Shown: positions 1 to 8,381, counted from the stretch's first letter. The stretch is DNA of 49,589 bases from Clostridia bacterium (GCA_017414535.1 JAFQMA010000026.1:1-49589), one strand, 5' to 3'. Made by a program: numbers and translations. The notes: generated by a model not told the origin, from the letters alone.

Positions 1-258
1 AAAAACCTGCTTACCTCAGGCTTTTCGGAAATGATCGAGCTTTCGGATGAAGTGTCTAGGGTAGAAATCGACGTAAAAGATGAGTGGGTTGGCAAAACGC
101 TGATAGAGCTTAGCCTTCGCAAAAAATATTCTGTTAACGTTGTTGCAATACGAAACGGTGATAAGATCGGTACAACGGTTGATCCTTCACTCCCTCTTGA
201 AAAAGGAATGCAGCTTATCGTTATTGCGAACACCTCGAAATTGCAAAAATTGAAATAA
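1..258 (+). CDS. K+ uptake regulator TrkA/KtrA family, C-terminal part (cut by window start)
   Basis: The frame is open from base 1 and ends at TAA 256-258, so only about 85 C-terminal residues are visible. They match the RCK_C (TrkA-C) ligand-binding domain: a V-x-WVGKTL-x-EL-x-LR-x-KY stretch, then VNVVAI and a closing hydrophobic strand (QLIVIAN). In this family the RCK_N NAD-binding domain precedes RCK_C, and the cytoplasmic protein gates a Trk/Ktr membrane subunit in response to nucleotides such as ATP or c-di-AMP. The N-terminal domain and the usual partner trkH/ktrB would lie upstream, outside the window. Family assignment is fairly sure; the exact paralogue is not. Confidence 0.8.
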   Translation, partial: KNLLTSGFSEMIELSDEVSRVEIDVKDEWVGKTLIELSLRKKYSVNVVAIRNGDKIGTTVDPSLPLEKGMQLIVIANTSKLQKLK

Positions 259-270
259 CGCGGTGATTGT

Positions 271-495
271 ATGAAAGAACATAAGAAAAAACTGATCGCA
301 CCGATTATAGTAACCGCTATTACGGTTTTGTATTACATTGCTTACTTTGGCTTTTTAATATCACTGATAGACGGCATTTGGAAATGGCTATTGGGAATCA
401 TTCCCCTTGCTTTTACTGCTGTTATGCTCAAGGTTTGCATAGAAAGAATAAAAGAAATCAAGAAAGGTGAAGAAGATGATCTTAGTAAATACTGA
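271..495 (+). CDS. Small two-helix membrane protein of unknown function
   Basis: A 74-residue protein with a lysine-rich cytoplasmic start (MKEHKKK), two hydrophobic segments (about residues 8-32 and 37-56) and a charged tail (ERIKEIKKGEEDD). The start is ATG 271 with GGTGAT just upstream. It begins 12 bases after the TrkA-type gene and its end overlaps the next gene by 20 bases, so the three genes are probably co-transcribed and translationally coupled. I do not recognise a named family. A helper of the neighbouring UPF0145 protein or transporter is possible from position only. Confidence 0.6.
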   Translation: MKEHKKKLIAPIIVTAITVLYYIAYFGFLISLIDGIWKWLLGIIPLAFTAVMLKVCIERIKEIKKGEEDDLSKY

Positions 496-790
496 TTACA
501 TCAGCGGCAAGGAACTCGAAATGTTAGGTCTTGTAAAAGGAAGCACTATTCAGTCAAAGCACATCGGAAAGGATATTGCCCAAAGCTTTAAGACCTTGGT
601 CGGAGGCGAACTTAAATCCTATAACGAGATGATGAACGAGGCTCGTGCTCTTGCTACCAAGAGAATGGTCGCAGAAGCTGAAGAACTCGGTGCAGATGCT
701 ATAGTCAATATACGCTATGCTTCCTCTGCTGTTATGCAGGGCGCTGCAGAAGTTATTGCATACGGAACGGCAGTAAAATTCATTAAATAA
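476..790 (+). CDS. UPF0145 / YbjQ-family protein
   Basis: About 104 residues starting MILVNTDYISGKE. The family hallmark is an early T-T/D-x-I-x-G-K-E followed by LGLVKGSTI, a central block of conserved small residues, and a C-terminal LGADAIVNIRY strand; all are seen here. The family forms ring-shaped oligomers of unknown biochemical role. I prefer ATG 476 over the in-frame GTG 467 because AAAGGTG (463-469) lies six bases upstream and the shorter start fits the family N-terminus. It overlaps the upstream small membrane gene and ends directly before a terminator. Confidence 0.85.
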   Translation: MILVNTDYISGKELEMLGLVKGSTIQSKHIGKDIAQSFKTLVGGELKSYNEMMNEARALATKRMVAEAEELGADAIVNIRYASSAVMQGAAEVIAYGTAVKFIK

Positions 791-791
791 G

Positions 792-826
792 AAAAAAGCG
801 TTGCTTCGGCAGCGCTTTTTTTATTT
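792..826 (+). terminator. Intrinsic terminator of the UPF0145 operon
   Basis: A 13-bp stem (A-run plus GCGTTGC pairing with GCAGCGC plus T-run, one G-T pair) closed by a TTCG loop and followed by TTTTTTT-ATTTT. It starts two bases after the stop codon. Confidence 0.92.
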
Positions 827-865
827 TATATTGAAAAACGATGGATTTGCGAAATGTGTTTGTAG

Positions 866-898
866 TATGTGTTTTTAAAGGTTCAGAAAAAACACATA
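866..898. repeat. Inverted repeat between convergent genes
   Basis: TATGTGTTTTT (866-876) is repeated in inverse as AAAAACACATA (888-898), an 11-bp perfect stem with an 11-base loop. It lies between the plus-strand terminator at 792 and the minus-strand SDR stop at 933. It could weakly terminate the minus-strand operon, but no T-run follows. Nothing else is seen between 827 and 932. Confidence 0.5.
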
Positions 899-932
899 GC
901 AAAATCTCAGTGGGATCCTCATTATGACAGGT

Positions 933-1667
933 TCACTCAGTTCCTTTGAGATTAAGCCTCCAGCCATAATCGTTGTGATAGATCATCTGACGGGTCATGC
1001 CGCCGTCGATGCAAATATTCTCACCATCGATAAAGCCCGCAAGATCCGAACAAAGATATAACACCATGCCTGCAATATCCAAAGGATTCCCTACCCTACC
1101 GGACGGCTGTTGGAAGGCGTCGGGACCGCTGTAAACGGTAAAGCTCGTATCGATCCAGCCGGGAGAGACGGAATTGACGCGCACCTTCCCCGCCAGACTT
1201 GCTGCAAGGGCGTGGGTCAAGGCTGAAATGCCGCCCTTGGCGGCGGTATAGCTTTCCGTTTGCGGCTGGCTCATTCTGTCTCTGGAGGAGGAAATATTCA
1301 CGATGGCCGAGCCGTCGTTAAAATACGGTAAAAGGAGCTTTGTAAGATAAAAGGGAGCAGTGACGCCTACCTGCATGGCATATTCAAAGTCCTCATAGCT
1401 CGCCTGCCCAATGCCACACACAGCCGGCGGAGCGTTGTTGATCAAATAATCCACTCTGCCGAACTCAGAGACGACCTTTTCCGCAAAGCGCTCAAGATCC
1501 TCCTTTTTTGCCAGATCTCCTACGAAATAACCGTTATCCGAAAGATCGATCGTACAAACGGAAGCTCCGGCAAGACGAAATTGCTCACAGATACACTGTC
1601 CGATGCCTCTTGCACCACCGGTCACAACGGCAACCTTGCCTTTAAAATCAAACGTGCTTTTCATCAT
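933..1667 (-). CDS. Short-chain dehydrogenase/reductase (SDR)
   Basis: A 244-residue classical SDR, a cytoplasmic NAD(P)-dependent oxidoreductase. Visible motifs: TGGARGIG nucleotide loop (about 16-23), acidic Asp at the end of beta-2 (CTIDLS, favouring NAD(H)), NNAPP in place of the usual NNAG, the catalytic Ser block NISSS, YTAAK with catalytic Tyr and Lys, and SPGWIDT. The C-terminal DGG matches the FabG/glucose-dehydrogenase branch. Start: two adjacent ATGs (1667, 1664) preceded by AGAGGAG; the TAG of the upstream CPBP gene is one base away, so the pair is translationally coupled. Substrate cannot be inferred; the unusual NNAP is a subfamily trait rather than a defect. Confidence 0.85.
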   Translation of the reverse strand: MMKSTFDFKGKVAVVTGGARGIGQCICEQFRLAGASVCTIDLSDNGYFVGDLAKKEDLERFAEKVVSEFGRVDYLINNAPPAVCGIGQASYEDFEYAMQVGVTAPFYLTKLLLPYFNDGSAIVNISSSRDRMSQPQTESYTAAKGGISALTHALAASLAGKVRVNSVSPGWIDTSFTVYSGPDAFQQPSGRVGNPLDIAGMVLYLCSDLAGFIDGENICIDGGMTRQMIYHNDYGWRLNLKGTE

Positions 1668-1668
1668 T

Positions 1669-2430
1669 CTATTCTCCTCTGTTACTTCGTTTCATGGAAA
1701 GAGCGAGGTACAGCGCGTAGCCGCCCGTGACAACGGTGAGATACAGTGCGGGTACGATCTGAACAGCGGCGGAAGCGGAAGCATATTCGGTGAAAACCCC
1801 GAGGCCATTGAAAATGCCGTGAGCGACAATGCAGAAAACAAGGCTTTGGCTTTTCAAATAGATCATAACAAACATAAAGCCGGCTGCGGTGGCGTAGACC
1901 ACCTGCAGCAGATTGGGAAGGAGCTCCGCGCCCGAACCATTGATCAGATTGATGATGTGCCCAATGCCGAAGGTAACGCTTGACACGATCACGGCGGCAG
2001 TAAGGCTATCCTTTCGCATAGCTTCAAAAAGCAAGCCGCGGAATATGATTTCCTCTAAAAAGCCAACGCAGAGCATAGACAGCACGGAAAACACGGCCTC
2101 CGTCGTACTCATCGGAATAGCAAGGCCCGGCCAGAGATTGGATGCAAACATGAGCAACACGGGTACGTAGAAAAGCATTGAGCGAAAAGATGCTTTGGGG
2201 CGGCAAAGGCCGAGTGCGACGGTCAAGCGATTCTTCTTTAAAAACAGAAGAAGAACTGCAGAAAGAAGTAGTCCAATGATGAGCGTGATCAGTTTTTCCA
2301 CTCCGAGCATTTCGGATAACCCGTCCCCAACGGACATGAGAACACAATAGGCCACGATCCAAAGGATAGCAAAGGCAAGGGGACTTTTATGATACAGTTT
2401 TTTCAACATAACGCTCAAAATCCCTTTCAT
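1669..2430 (-). CDS. CPBP-family intramembrane metalloprotease (CAAX protease-like)
   Basis: A 253-residue polytopic membrane protein with about eight hydrophobic segments. All three glutamate/histidine motifs of the family are intact: EEIIFRG (EExxxR), FGIGH (FxxxH) and HGIFN (HxxxN/D), so it is probably active. Bacterial members cleave membrane peptides or act in bacteriocin self-immunity; the target here is unknown. The ATG at 2430 has no clear Shine-Dalgarno, but its ATGA overlaps the TGA of the decayed hydrolase gene upstream, which supports this start by translational coupling. An in-frame ATG at 2409 is the alternative. The SDR follows one base after its stop. Confidence 0.85.
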   Translation of the reverse strand: MKGILSVMLKKLYHKSPLAFAILWIVAYCVLMSVGDGLSEMLGVEKLITLIIGLLLSAVLLLFLKKNRLTVALGLCRPKASFRSMLFYVPVLLMFASNLWPGLAIPMSTTEAVFSVLSMLCVGFLEEIIFRGLLFEAMRKDSLTAAVIVSSVTFGIGHIINLINGSGAELLPNLLQVVYATAAGFMFVMIYLKSQSLVFCIVAHGIFNGLGVFTEYASASAAVQIVPALYLTVVTGGYALYLALSMKRSNRGE

Positions 2431-2641
2431 TTATTCGGCAAATCGGCAAATCCATTTTGCATAAGCTTGATCCGTGTTTCAACGGCATCCTTACTGACGG
2501 AGGCTTTTTCCACTGCATCAAAACCGTGCATCGTGCCGTGCGTTTCATTTTTAAACCAAGCCACCCTACCATATGAACACTCGCAATGGGTGGCTTAAGG
2601 CAGGAGAATGAAAAAAGCTCTTTCCTGATCTTATATTTCAT
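2427..2641 (-). pseudogene. Gutted alpha/beta-hydrolase (esterase-type) gene remnant
   Basis: A good ribosome binding site (AGAGGAG) and ATG at 2641 begin a reading frame MKYKIRKELFSFSCLKPPI that looks like the start of a clostridial alpha/beta hydrolase. About 25-30 codons later the sensible reading jumps to another frame, which reads NETHGTMHGFDAVEKAS and ends FADLPNK at TGA 2427-2429. HGTMHGF is the catalytic-His region near the C-terminus of esterase/lipase-type hydrolases. The central 200 or more residues, including the GxSxG region, are missing. So this is an internally deleted, frame-shifted remnant that kept its operon position: its TGA overlaps the CPBP start as ATGA. Family identity is by motif only. 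Confidence 0.6.
2558..2596. repeat. Inverted repeat at the deletion junction of the hydrolase remnant
   Basis: AAGCCACCC (2558-2566) and GGGTGGCTT (2588-2596) form a perfect 9-bp inverted repeat with a 21-base loop. It sits where the N-terminal frame and C-terminal frame of the hydrolase remnant meet, and may mark the deletion junction. Confidence 0.6.
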
Positions 2642-2683
2642 TATTTCTCCTCTTAACACCGTTTGACAATGAATAAACAGAAG

Positions 2684-2707
2684 AAGCACCGCAGATCCAC
2701 GGTGCCT
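2684..2707 (-). terminator. Probable weak terminator after the flippase gene
   Basis: On the minus strand AGGCACCG and CGGTGCTT form an 8-bp stem with an 8-base loop, followed by CTTCTGTTTATT. The T-run is imperfect and no promoter is seen before the hydrolase remnant, so read-through into the CPBP/SDR pair is likely. Confidence 0.5.
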
Positions 2708-2714
2708 CTCATTC

Positions 2715-4115
2715 TTAAAAAATACTCTTATTTCGGATAATACGTCCCAAGGCTGCGGCGGCAGCAATAGCAAACAAAACCCAACGGAGCCATAACAGAT
2801 CGGCGATCAAATAATACACACCCGTGAAGACCAGCAGCACCGCCAGATAGAAGTAGAAGAATTTATAGGGATAATGGTATTCTTCTTTGATGACATATCG
2901 AGCCATAATAAGATGGAACAGATACAGCGCCCCGTAGGAAATCATAGTAGCAACAGCAGCACCAATCATACCAAAGAGTCGGACAAAAACAAAGTTGAGC
3001 CCGATATTGATGAGCGCGGCACAAATAGTTCCCAACGCAATGTTCTTGGTCTTCTTATAGTAAAATTCGAAATTGACAGGGAAGGTATAAAGAAAGGCCA
3101 AATAAATGCCGACAACCAAAATGGGAATCACGTCAATACTGCCCCAAAAATCCTTTTGCACGAAGAGCTTTACCACCTCGGGCATAGCCATAATAAAACC
3201 GATCGCCATACACGTGGCAAGAAAAACGTAGTTGTTAGTCTTGCGCTTCAAGCGTTCCATATGATTTTCACGGATATCGTCGTGATAAAAGGGTACCCAA
3301 GTAGTATTCAGCGCGTTATAAATGATGTTCAAAACGTTCACAAAGGAAACGGCAAAGCCGTACACACCAACCGCCGCATCGTTCGTCATTTTTTGCAGCA
3401 TGATCTTATCGCTTTGGTGAAGCACAATATTGGACAGCGCATGAAAGACCACCGGCAGACAAAGTGACAACATAAAGCGCCAGTGTTTTTTACAAAACAG
3501 GCTTTTTCCCTTCCACAGGAAAAAGACGATAAAAGCCAGTCCAAATACGGCATACGGAATGGCATGCCCCCAAATGTAGCCCACATAAGGCTCGGAGTCG
3601 CGCATCCAAAAAAGAATGAAAAGCAAGGACAGGAGAACACCGCTCAGAGCAATCACGATGGAGAAGAAGAAATTGGTTTTCGCCTTTTTATGATAGGTGA
3701 AGCTTGCCAGTGCAAAATCCACAGCGTTTACACCAACACACTGAATCAGCATAATGCCGATGATCAGCGGAGTCAATTCCATAGCGGCAGAAATGGGACC
3801 GATAAACAAGAAAACAAATAAAACAAAAATCAGTGAGGAAACCAGAGAAATGCTCATAGCATTGGAGGCACAGCGCTCCCTCTCTTTCCCTTCGTGATAA
3901 AGATCGATCGCACCGATTCCCGCATTCATCTGCATGCCCATAATCGTGGCAAACAGAGTTTGATAGGTGGCATACACGGTATAGATACCGTAATTCTCAG
4001 CCCCCAGCAACCGAACAAAAACGGGAATGGTAAAGAAGCTGATTCCCTTCATTATGATCGGTCCTAACAGGTTAAAGAACACCACCTGATTCAATTTCTT
4101 ATTACTGTTATTCAT
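2715..4115 (-). CDS. Wzx-type polysaccharide flippase (MOP superfamily)
   Basis: About 466 residues with 12-14 hydrophobic helices. The N-terminus has the family pattern: lysine-rich start, then FFNLLGPIIMKGISFFTIPVFVRLLGAENYGIYTV (key residues LG-x-E-x-YG). Flippases of this kind move undecaprenyl-pyrophosphate-linked repeat units across the membrane. The start is ATG 4115 because GTAGGGA lies five to six bases upstream; the in-frame TTG 4142 lies inside the upstream gene and has no ribosome binding site. Last gene of the core exopolysaccharide operon, 13 bases after the GT52 gene, next to the polymerase with which it works in the Wzx/Wzy pathway. Confidence 0.88.
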   Translation of the reverse strand: MNNSNKKLNQVVFFNLLGPIIMKGISFFTIPVFVRLLGAENYGIYTVYATYQTLFATIMGMQMNAGIGAIDLYHEGKERERCASNAMSISLVSSLIFVLFVFLFIGPISAAMELTPLIIGIMLIQCVGVNAVDFALASFTYHKKAKTNFFFSIVIALSGVLLSLLFILFWMRDSEPYVGYIWGHAIPYAVFGLAFIVFFLWKGKSLFCKKHWRFMLSLCLPVVFHALSNIVLHQSDKIMLQKMTNDAAVGVYGFAVSFVNVLNIIYNALNTTWVPFYHDDIRENHMERLKRKTNNYVFLATCMAIGFIMAMPEVVKLFVQKDFWGSIDVIPILVVGIYLAFLYTFPVNFEFYYKKTKNIALGTICAALINIGLNFVFVRLFGMIGAAVATMISYGALYLFHLIMARYVIKEEYHYPYKFFYFYLAVLLVFTGVYYLIADLLWLRWVLFAIAAAAALGRIIRNKSIF

Positions 4116-4128
4116 AGTATCCCTACTG

Positions 4129-5190
4129 TTACTGATCGTCAATGATCCCTTTTAAATCCTCCACGGTTTCTGCAACAATAACTTTGCCGGGATCTTGATA
4201 GAGGGAGCGAAGATCAGCTATCATTTGCGGTCCATCGGGAAAATCGTATCCGAAAAGCGGATAAATAAATACAACGGTAGGCTCCTTGCCGAACAGTATT
4301 TTCGGAGTAAACTGTGCAGTGGAAAAGAAACCGATTAAAACGTGAGAATCACGAATCTTCAAGGCGCACTCCAGCTCCCAAAGATTGTTGGTCCGATCCA
4401 AGGTAAGGCCTTCATAGCAGGCAAGTTCCTGTCTCGGATGAGCTCGTACCAAGGTGTGATCGGCAATAGTGGAAAGGAGCTGCTTTTCCCTCTCGGGGGC
4501 GTTCTTGCTAACCTCCTCCATGGGCTCGCCAAGCCAGATCACCCTTTTACTATCGTAGTCCGGATTATCCACATAGGAAAAAACTTTTTTAGCCGCCTCC
4601 GTCACCTCTGAGCATGGCTTAAGGGCGGGAAGCTGAACGATGGTATCGCAGAGAGTGCTTCGGCAGGTCTTTTTGTTATTGATATAAAGTTTCTTAATAT
4701 CGTAACTCATGGGGCCGCGATGGAACACCCGATCGAAAATGCGATATAAGAAGGTATAACCAGCTTGACGAATATCTCCCCAGTATGAGCCGGTACCATC
4801 GTCGATAAAATACACTTGAAGATCCTTAATACAGCTATACAAATTGATGGCAAAAAGATTATTGCCTGCTACCACAAGCGTTTTATAGCCTTGCTTTCTT
4901 ACGTCAATATCTGCGCGAAGATAGCGGCGAATGGTGTGATACGGCATCAAAAGACGCTTGATCTTATTGAATTTTGAATACCAGATCTTGCGTCGCTTAT
5001 CATAGATGCTTACGTCATATACATGGCAAAAGATACCGGAGTCTTTCAACTTGCGGGAGAACGCTTCGGAATTGCGAAAATCATGATAGATGTAAATATC
5101 CGCATTCCCTCGGGCTCCTTCCACATCACTGAGCACGAAATTGATTGCATTGAATATCTGATACGGAGTCCAACAAACGAACACAAACAT
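4129..5190 (-). CDS. Glycosyltransferase family 52 (sialyltransferase-type fold)
   Basis: A 353-residue cytoplasmic protein. The opening CWTPYQIFNAINF and the DDGTGSYWG motif at residues 130-138 match GT52, a GT-B family known for bacterial sialyl- and galactosyltransferases of lipooligosaccharides and capsules. A later HPR (residues in VRAHPRQ) and the segment SHVLIGFFSTAQF fit the C-terminal nucleotide-sugar domain. Start ATG 5190 follows AAAAGGAGGAAAGACT. It lies between polymerase and flippase genes. No CMP-sialic acid synthase or sialic acid pathway gene is in the window, so the donor sugar is open; sialylation is only one option. Confidence 0.75.
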   Translation of the reverse strand: MFVFVCWTPYQIFNAINFVLSDVEGARGNADIYIYHDFRNSEAFSRKLKDSGIFCHVYDVSIYDKRRKIWYSKFNKIKRLLMPYHTIRRYLRADIDVRKQGYKTLVVAGNNLFAINLYSCIKDLQVYFIDDGTGSYWGDIRQAGYTFLYRIFDRVFHRGPMSYDIKKLYINNKKTCRSTLCDTIVQLPALKPCSEVTEAAKKVFSYVDNPDYDSKRVIWLGEPMEEVSKNAPEREKQLLSTIADHTLVRAHPRQELACYEGLTLDRTNNLWELECALKIRDSHVLIGFFSTAQFTPKILFGKEPTVVFIYPLFGYDFPDGPQMIADLRSLYQDPGKVIVAETVEDLKGIIDDQ

Positions 5191-5204
5191 AGTCTTTCCT
5201 CCTT

Positions 5205-6287
5205 TTAGGACTTAATAAAGTACAGGACCTGATGCAAAAACAATAGCACGACTACAACGCAGAACGCGGCATAGTAAACAGCGCGCAGCCAGCCTCTGCT
5301 TTCCCGATGGAGCATCGACAGCACGGGCGGCGCCGTAAAAGCAATAAAAAAGCAAAGGCGGTCTGCGATAAAGGGTGTTTGAAAAGAGCCGATCGCCACC
5401 AGACATGTTAACTCAAAAAGAGAAAAATACTTCTTTTGCGAATCACTCACACGTTTTTGATAGGCTTCCATTAGGAAGACGAGAAGAGCAAAAAACGCAA
5501 GCTTTACAAAAAGAATTTTGTAATTGCTGAATTCCATATTTCCCATGTAATCCTGCAGTTTCCAGCCGATCCCCTGCAAAAATGCATTAGGAAGCGCCAG
5601 CAGGATCTTGGTCATGATTTCCGCAAACAAGGACCAAAGCACCGCAACAATGCCAAGCAATTTCCACTTGCGGAAAATGGGCAACAAAAAGCACAAGCCC
5701 AAAATTACCAGCGCAGAAGGGTGAATAAAGACCGCGATAAAGGAAAACAGGATGGAAAAATACTTTTTCTTGTCGTAATGCTCCTTATAGACACCAAAGG
5801 CGCAGAAGGCGTAGGCTAAAACGTTACGAATTCCGCTGACCATATGAAAATAGGGGCAGAGGGCAAGATTAAAGAGGAAGCATAGCATCATAGTCTGAGT
5901 GCTGATCTTCTCTTTTTTATGGAAGTCCCACAGCATGTAGGAAAGCATGCCGTAGCAAGCTATAACCGTAATGCATGGCAAAAGTCCCGGAACACCGATC
6001 CAAGCCACTAGAGCATACAGAAGATTGACGACGGGCAGATGGGTATAGATGCTCTCCGTAAAAATGTATCGATGTCCGCCCTGCTGCATTTGCTCCAGCA
6101 ATTCATAATGACGATAAAGGTCCCAGGATTCGGGAGGCTCCACAGTCACACAGGCCAAGGCAAGACCGCCGATAAGCACAGCGGAAAACAGGATCCATTC
6201 ACGCAAGCCCATCTCCAAGCGACGAAATAGGGCGGCGATCATGAAAACAAGGCCACACAAAATCAAAACAAGGCCGATATAAAACAC
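5205..6287 (-). CDS. EpsG/Wzy-type exopolysaccharide polymerase
   Basis: A 360-residue membrane protein with about ten hydrophobic segments. It carries the EpsG family signs: a periplasmic-side WDLYRHYE-type stretch early on, SGIRNVLAYAFCAFGVY in the middle, and FIHPSALV (conserved His) after it. These proteins polymerise lipid-linked repeat units outside the membrane. The start is GTG 6287, whose first base is the last base of the upstream TAG (TAGTG), with GGAAGG seven bases upstream, so translation is coupled to the GT4 gene. Its position between GT4 and GT52 genes fits a Wzx/Wzy-dependent cluster. Confidence 0.82.
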   Translation of the reverse strand: MFYIGLVLILCGLVFMIAALFRRLEMGLREWILFSAVLIGGLALACVTVEPPESWDLYRHYELLEQMQQGGHRYIFTESIYTHLPVVNLLYALVAWIGVPGLLPCITVIACYGMLSYMLWDFHKKEKISTQTMMLCFLFNLALCPYFHMVSGIRNVLAYAFCAFGVYKEHYDKKKYFSILFSFIAVFIHPSALVILGLCFLLPIFRKWKLLGIVAVLWSLFAEIMTKILLALPNAFLQGIGWKLQDYMGNMEFSNYKILFVKLAFFALLVFLMEAYQKRVSDSQKKYFSLFELTCLVAIGSFQTPFIADRLCFFIAFTAPPVLSMLHRESRGWLRAVYYAAFCVVVVLLFLHQVLYFIKS

Positions 6288-7393
6288 TATTCAAACCTTC
6301 CGTTTCGATAAAAGTTTTCCAGTTTTTTAGCTTCGGTATCAATATCAAAGCCGGAACGAATCATCAAATCACGGTGATCTCTTCGAGACAAATCGCAATA
6401 TTTTAAAACCGCATCGCTCCAAAGAGCGGGATCGGCAGTAATGGAAAGCTGCTCCACCTTATCGGAGATACAGATCATACTCGTTACGGTATCGGAGACA
6501 ATGCAAGGAAGATCGCAGGCTACCGCCTCCGCGATCACTACAGGAAAGCCCTCAAAAAAGGAGGGCAGGAGGAAGACATCCATCGCCTGAAGAAGGCGGG
6601 GAACGTCGTCGCGCTTGCCAAAAAAGCGCACACTGTCGGCAATACCGAGGGCTTCGGCCTTTTGCTGCAAAAGGGAAAGATCCTCCCCCTCTCCAATCAG
6701 CCAAAGCTGAGCATTTGCCCGTTTTCTTTTCAGAGAGGCGAGCACGTCCAACAAATAGGATTGATTTTTGGGATACCCCAAATTGCCCACATGACCCAAT
6801 ACCAGTTGATCTTGGACACCCAGCATTTCCCGCACCTCGCAACGCACTTGAGCATCGAACACAAAGCGTTGTGTATCCACTGCATTGGGAACGATGGTAA
6901 AAGGACGCTCGCCATAATACCACTTACCCGCAAGATCGGAGCAGGCAAAAAAGTCGGTGGCGTAAGAAGGGATGCGCTTTCTACCGTATTCATTGATCAT
7001 AAGGCGAATACGGCTTTGAGTTCCGTGCCCGGTGCTATGCGCATGAGAGATGCGCACCTTAACGCCGCATTGTTTGGCAATCTTCACGGCAGAGCAGATA
7101 CCCGCCGCATTCAAATTGGCGTGAAACACATCGTACTTTTCCCGCAGAAGAAGCTTCTTCATTGCGCGCTTACTTTTGAGGGGATGTTTTCCTTTAATGG
7201 GCAGATGAAAAATACGGCCGCCGTGAGAGCGGATCTCATCATCATAAAGGCCTATGCCTTCTCCGAAAAAGCAGAAGTCAATTTGAAATGCATCCTTATT
7301 GAGACGGCGATAATAGTTGATCACCATGCTTTCAATGCCACCGACCCCCATCGCGCTGCCGCCCATGACGATCAATACTTTTATTTTATCCAT
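6287..7393 (-). CDS. GT4-family glycosyltransferase (EpsF-like)
   Basis: A 368-residue GT-B enzyme. It has the N-terminal glycine-rich GGIESMVINYYR acceptor-side loop, the hinge VPNAVDTQRF (about 168-177), LGHVGNL opening the C-terminal Rossmann domain, and the retaining-GT E-x7-E motif at Glu281 and Glu289 in FEGFPVVIAEA. It adds a sugar to the growing lipid-linked oligosaccharide on the inner membrane face; sugar and linkage are unknown. Start ATG 7393 overlaps the end of the GT2 gene by eight bases, preceded by TTAGGAG. The closest named relatives are EpsF-type transferases of Bacillus-like clusters; that match is inferred. Confidence 0.9.
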   Translation of the reverse strand: MDKIKVLIVMGGSAMGVGGIESMVINYYRRLNKDAFQIDFCFFGEGIGLYDDEIRSHGGRIFHLPIKGKHPLKSKRAMKKLLLREKYDVFHANLNAAGICSAVKIAKQCGVKVRISHAHSTGHGTQSRIRLMINEYGRKRIPSYATDFFACSDLAGKWYYGERPFTIVPNAVDTQRFVFDAQVRCEVREMLGVQDQLVLGHVGNLGYPKNQSYLLDVLASLKRKRANAQLWLIGEGEDLSLLQQKAEALGIADSVRFFGKRDDVPRLLQAMDVFLLPSFFEGFPVVIAEAVACDLPCIVSDTVTSMICISDKVEQLSITADPALWSDAVLKYCDLSRRDHRDLMIRSGFDIDTEAKKLENFYRNGRFE

Positions 7394-8381
7394 TCTTACT
7401 CCTAAGCAATTTTCGTCTGAGTGTCAGAGGATATTCCACCAGTCGATAGTTCATGCACATCATTAAAAGCAAAACCTTTCTGTTGAAAGGTAGTTTTCCC
7501 TTGATAAGTGGGAGAAAATTTTTGCGCACGGAAGCCAGTAGCGTCTTGCGAATGGCGGCATGATCCTGTGCGTTTTCGCGACAACCGAATTTGAACATTT
7601 TACAAATCAAGCCAAAGTCCGCACGCTTGCGGTTAAACTGCGCCCAAGGCAAATACTCCGGCGTATGCGTCTTTGAAAGCTCAATAATGTTATCCCAAAC
7701 ACCTTGCAGCTCCAAATCCTTTTTGCGGAAGGAATTGCGGCTGATGCCTTCGGGGTTTTTGAAATAGTAATACCCGATCTTATCGGTCTCTACGATGCGC
7801 CTTGCGTGGATCAGCACGCGATAGTTAAAATCAATATCCTCAAAAATAATTCCTTCGGTAAAGCGAACCTTTTCAAACAACTCTCTTTTGAAAATCTTAT
7901 CGCACACACAGTAATTAATGTCCGGCTTGGAAATGCGAAAGAAAATATCCAGCGCACCCTTTTGCTCCAGAAGCTCCGTCTTGTTGCGAAAAGGAAGTTC
8001 TACAAATTCGCGCTGAGAGATCTCAATCATATCGCAGTCGACAATATCCGCGTCATGAGTGCAAGCAAGCTCCAGAAGATGAGCGAACATATCCTCCTCT
8101 ACCCAATCATCGCTATCTACAAATCCAAGATAGTCTCCCGTCGCTACGTCAATTCCCGCATTTCTGGCAGAACTGAGACCGCCGTTTTCCTTATGGATCA
8201 CACGAATGCGTTCGTCCTCAGCAGCCAGACGGTCACAAATGGCACCGGAAGCGTCGGGACTCCCGTCATCCACCAAAATGATCTCAATATCCCGAAGTGT
8301 TTGCTTTCTTAGAGAAGCTACGCAAAACTCCAAATAAGTCTCCACATTGTAGACGGGAACTATGATGCTGATTGAAGGCAT
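7386..8381 (-). CDS. GT2-family glycosyltransferase
   Basis: A 331-residue GT-A inverting transferase. ISIIVPVYNVE opens the fold, VDDGS (residues 37-41) binds the nucleotide, NGGLSSARNAG is the usual mid motif, and the metal-binding D-x-D variant is DSDD at 89-92. The last third (basic, no membrane helix) resembles the C-terminal part of EpsJ-like capsule enzymes. Start ATG 8381 has AAAAGGAGC upstream. It follows the Wzz-like gene after 12 bases and overlaps the GT4 gene, so it is the second gene of the exopolysaccharide operon. Donor and acceptor are unknown. Confidence 0.9.
   Translation of the reverse strand: MPSISIIVPVYNVETYLEFCVASLRKQTLRDIEIILVDDGSPDASGAICDRLAAEDERIRVIHKENGGLSSARNAGIDVATGDYLGFVDSDDWVEEDMFAHLLELACTHDADIVDCDMIEISQREFVELPFRNKTELLEQKGALDIFFRISKPDINYCVCDKIFKRELFEKVRFTEGIIFEDIDFNYRVLIHARRIVETDKIGYYYFKNPEGISRNSFRKKDLELQGVWDNIIELSKTHTPEYLPWAQFNRKRADFGLICKMFKFGCRENAQDHAAIRKTLLASVRKNFLPLIKGKLPFNRKVLLLMMCMNYRLVEYPLTLRRKLLRSKNG

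Noticed and set aside
2558-2596. 9-bp inverted repeat as the ends of an insertion sequence
   Set aside because: Only 21 bases lie between the arms, there is no transposase and no target duplication; it is better read as a deletion junction hairpin.
4116-4142. TTG 4142 as start of the flippase
   Set aside because: It lies inside the GT52 gene and has no Shine-Dalgarno; ATG 4115 has GTAGGGA at a good distance.
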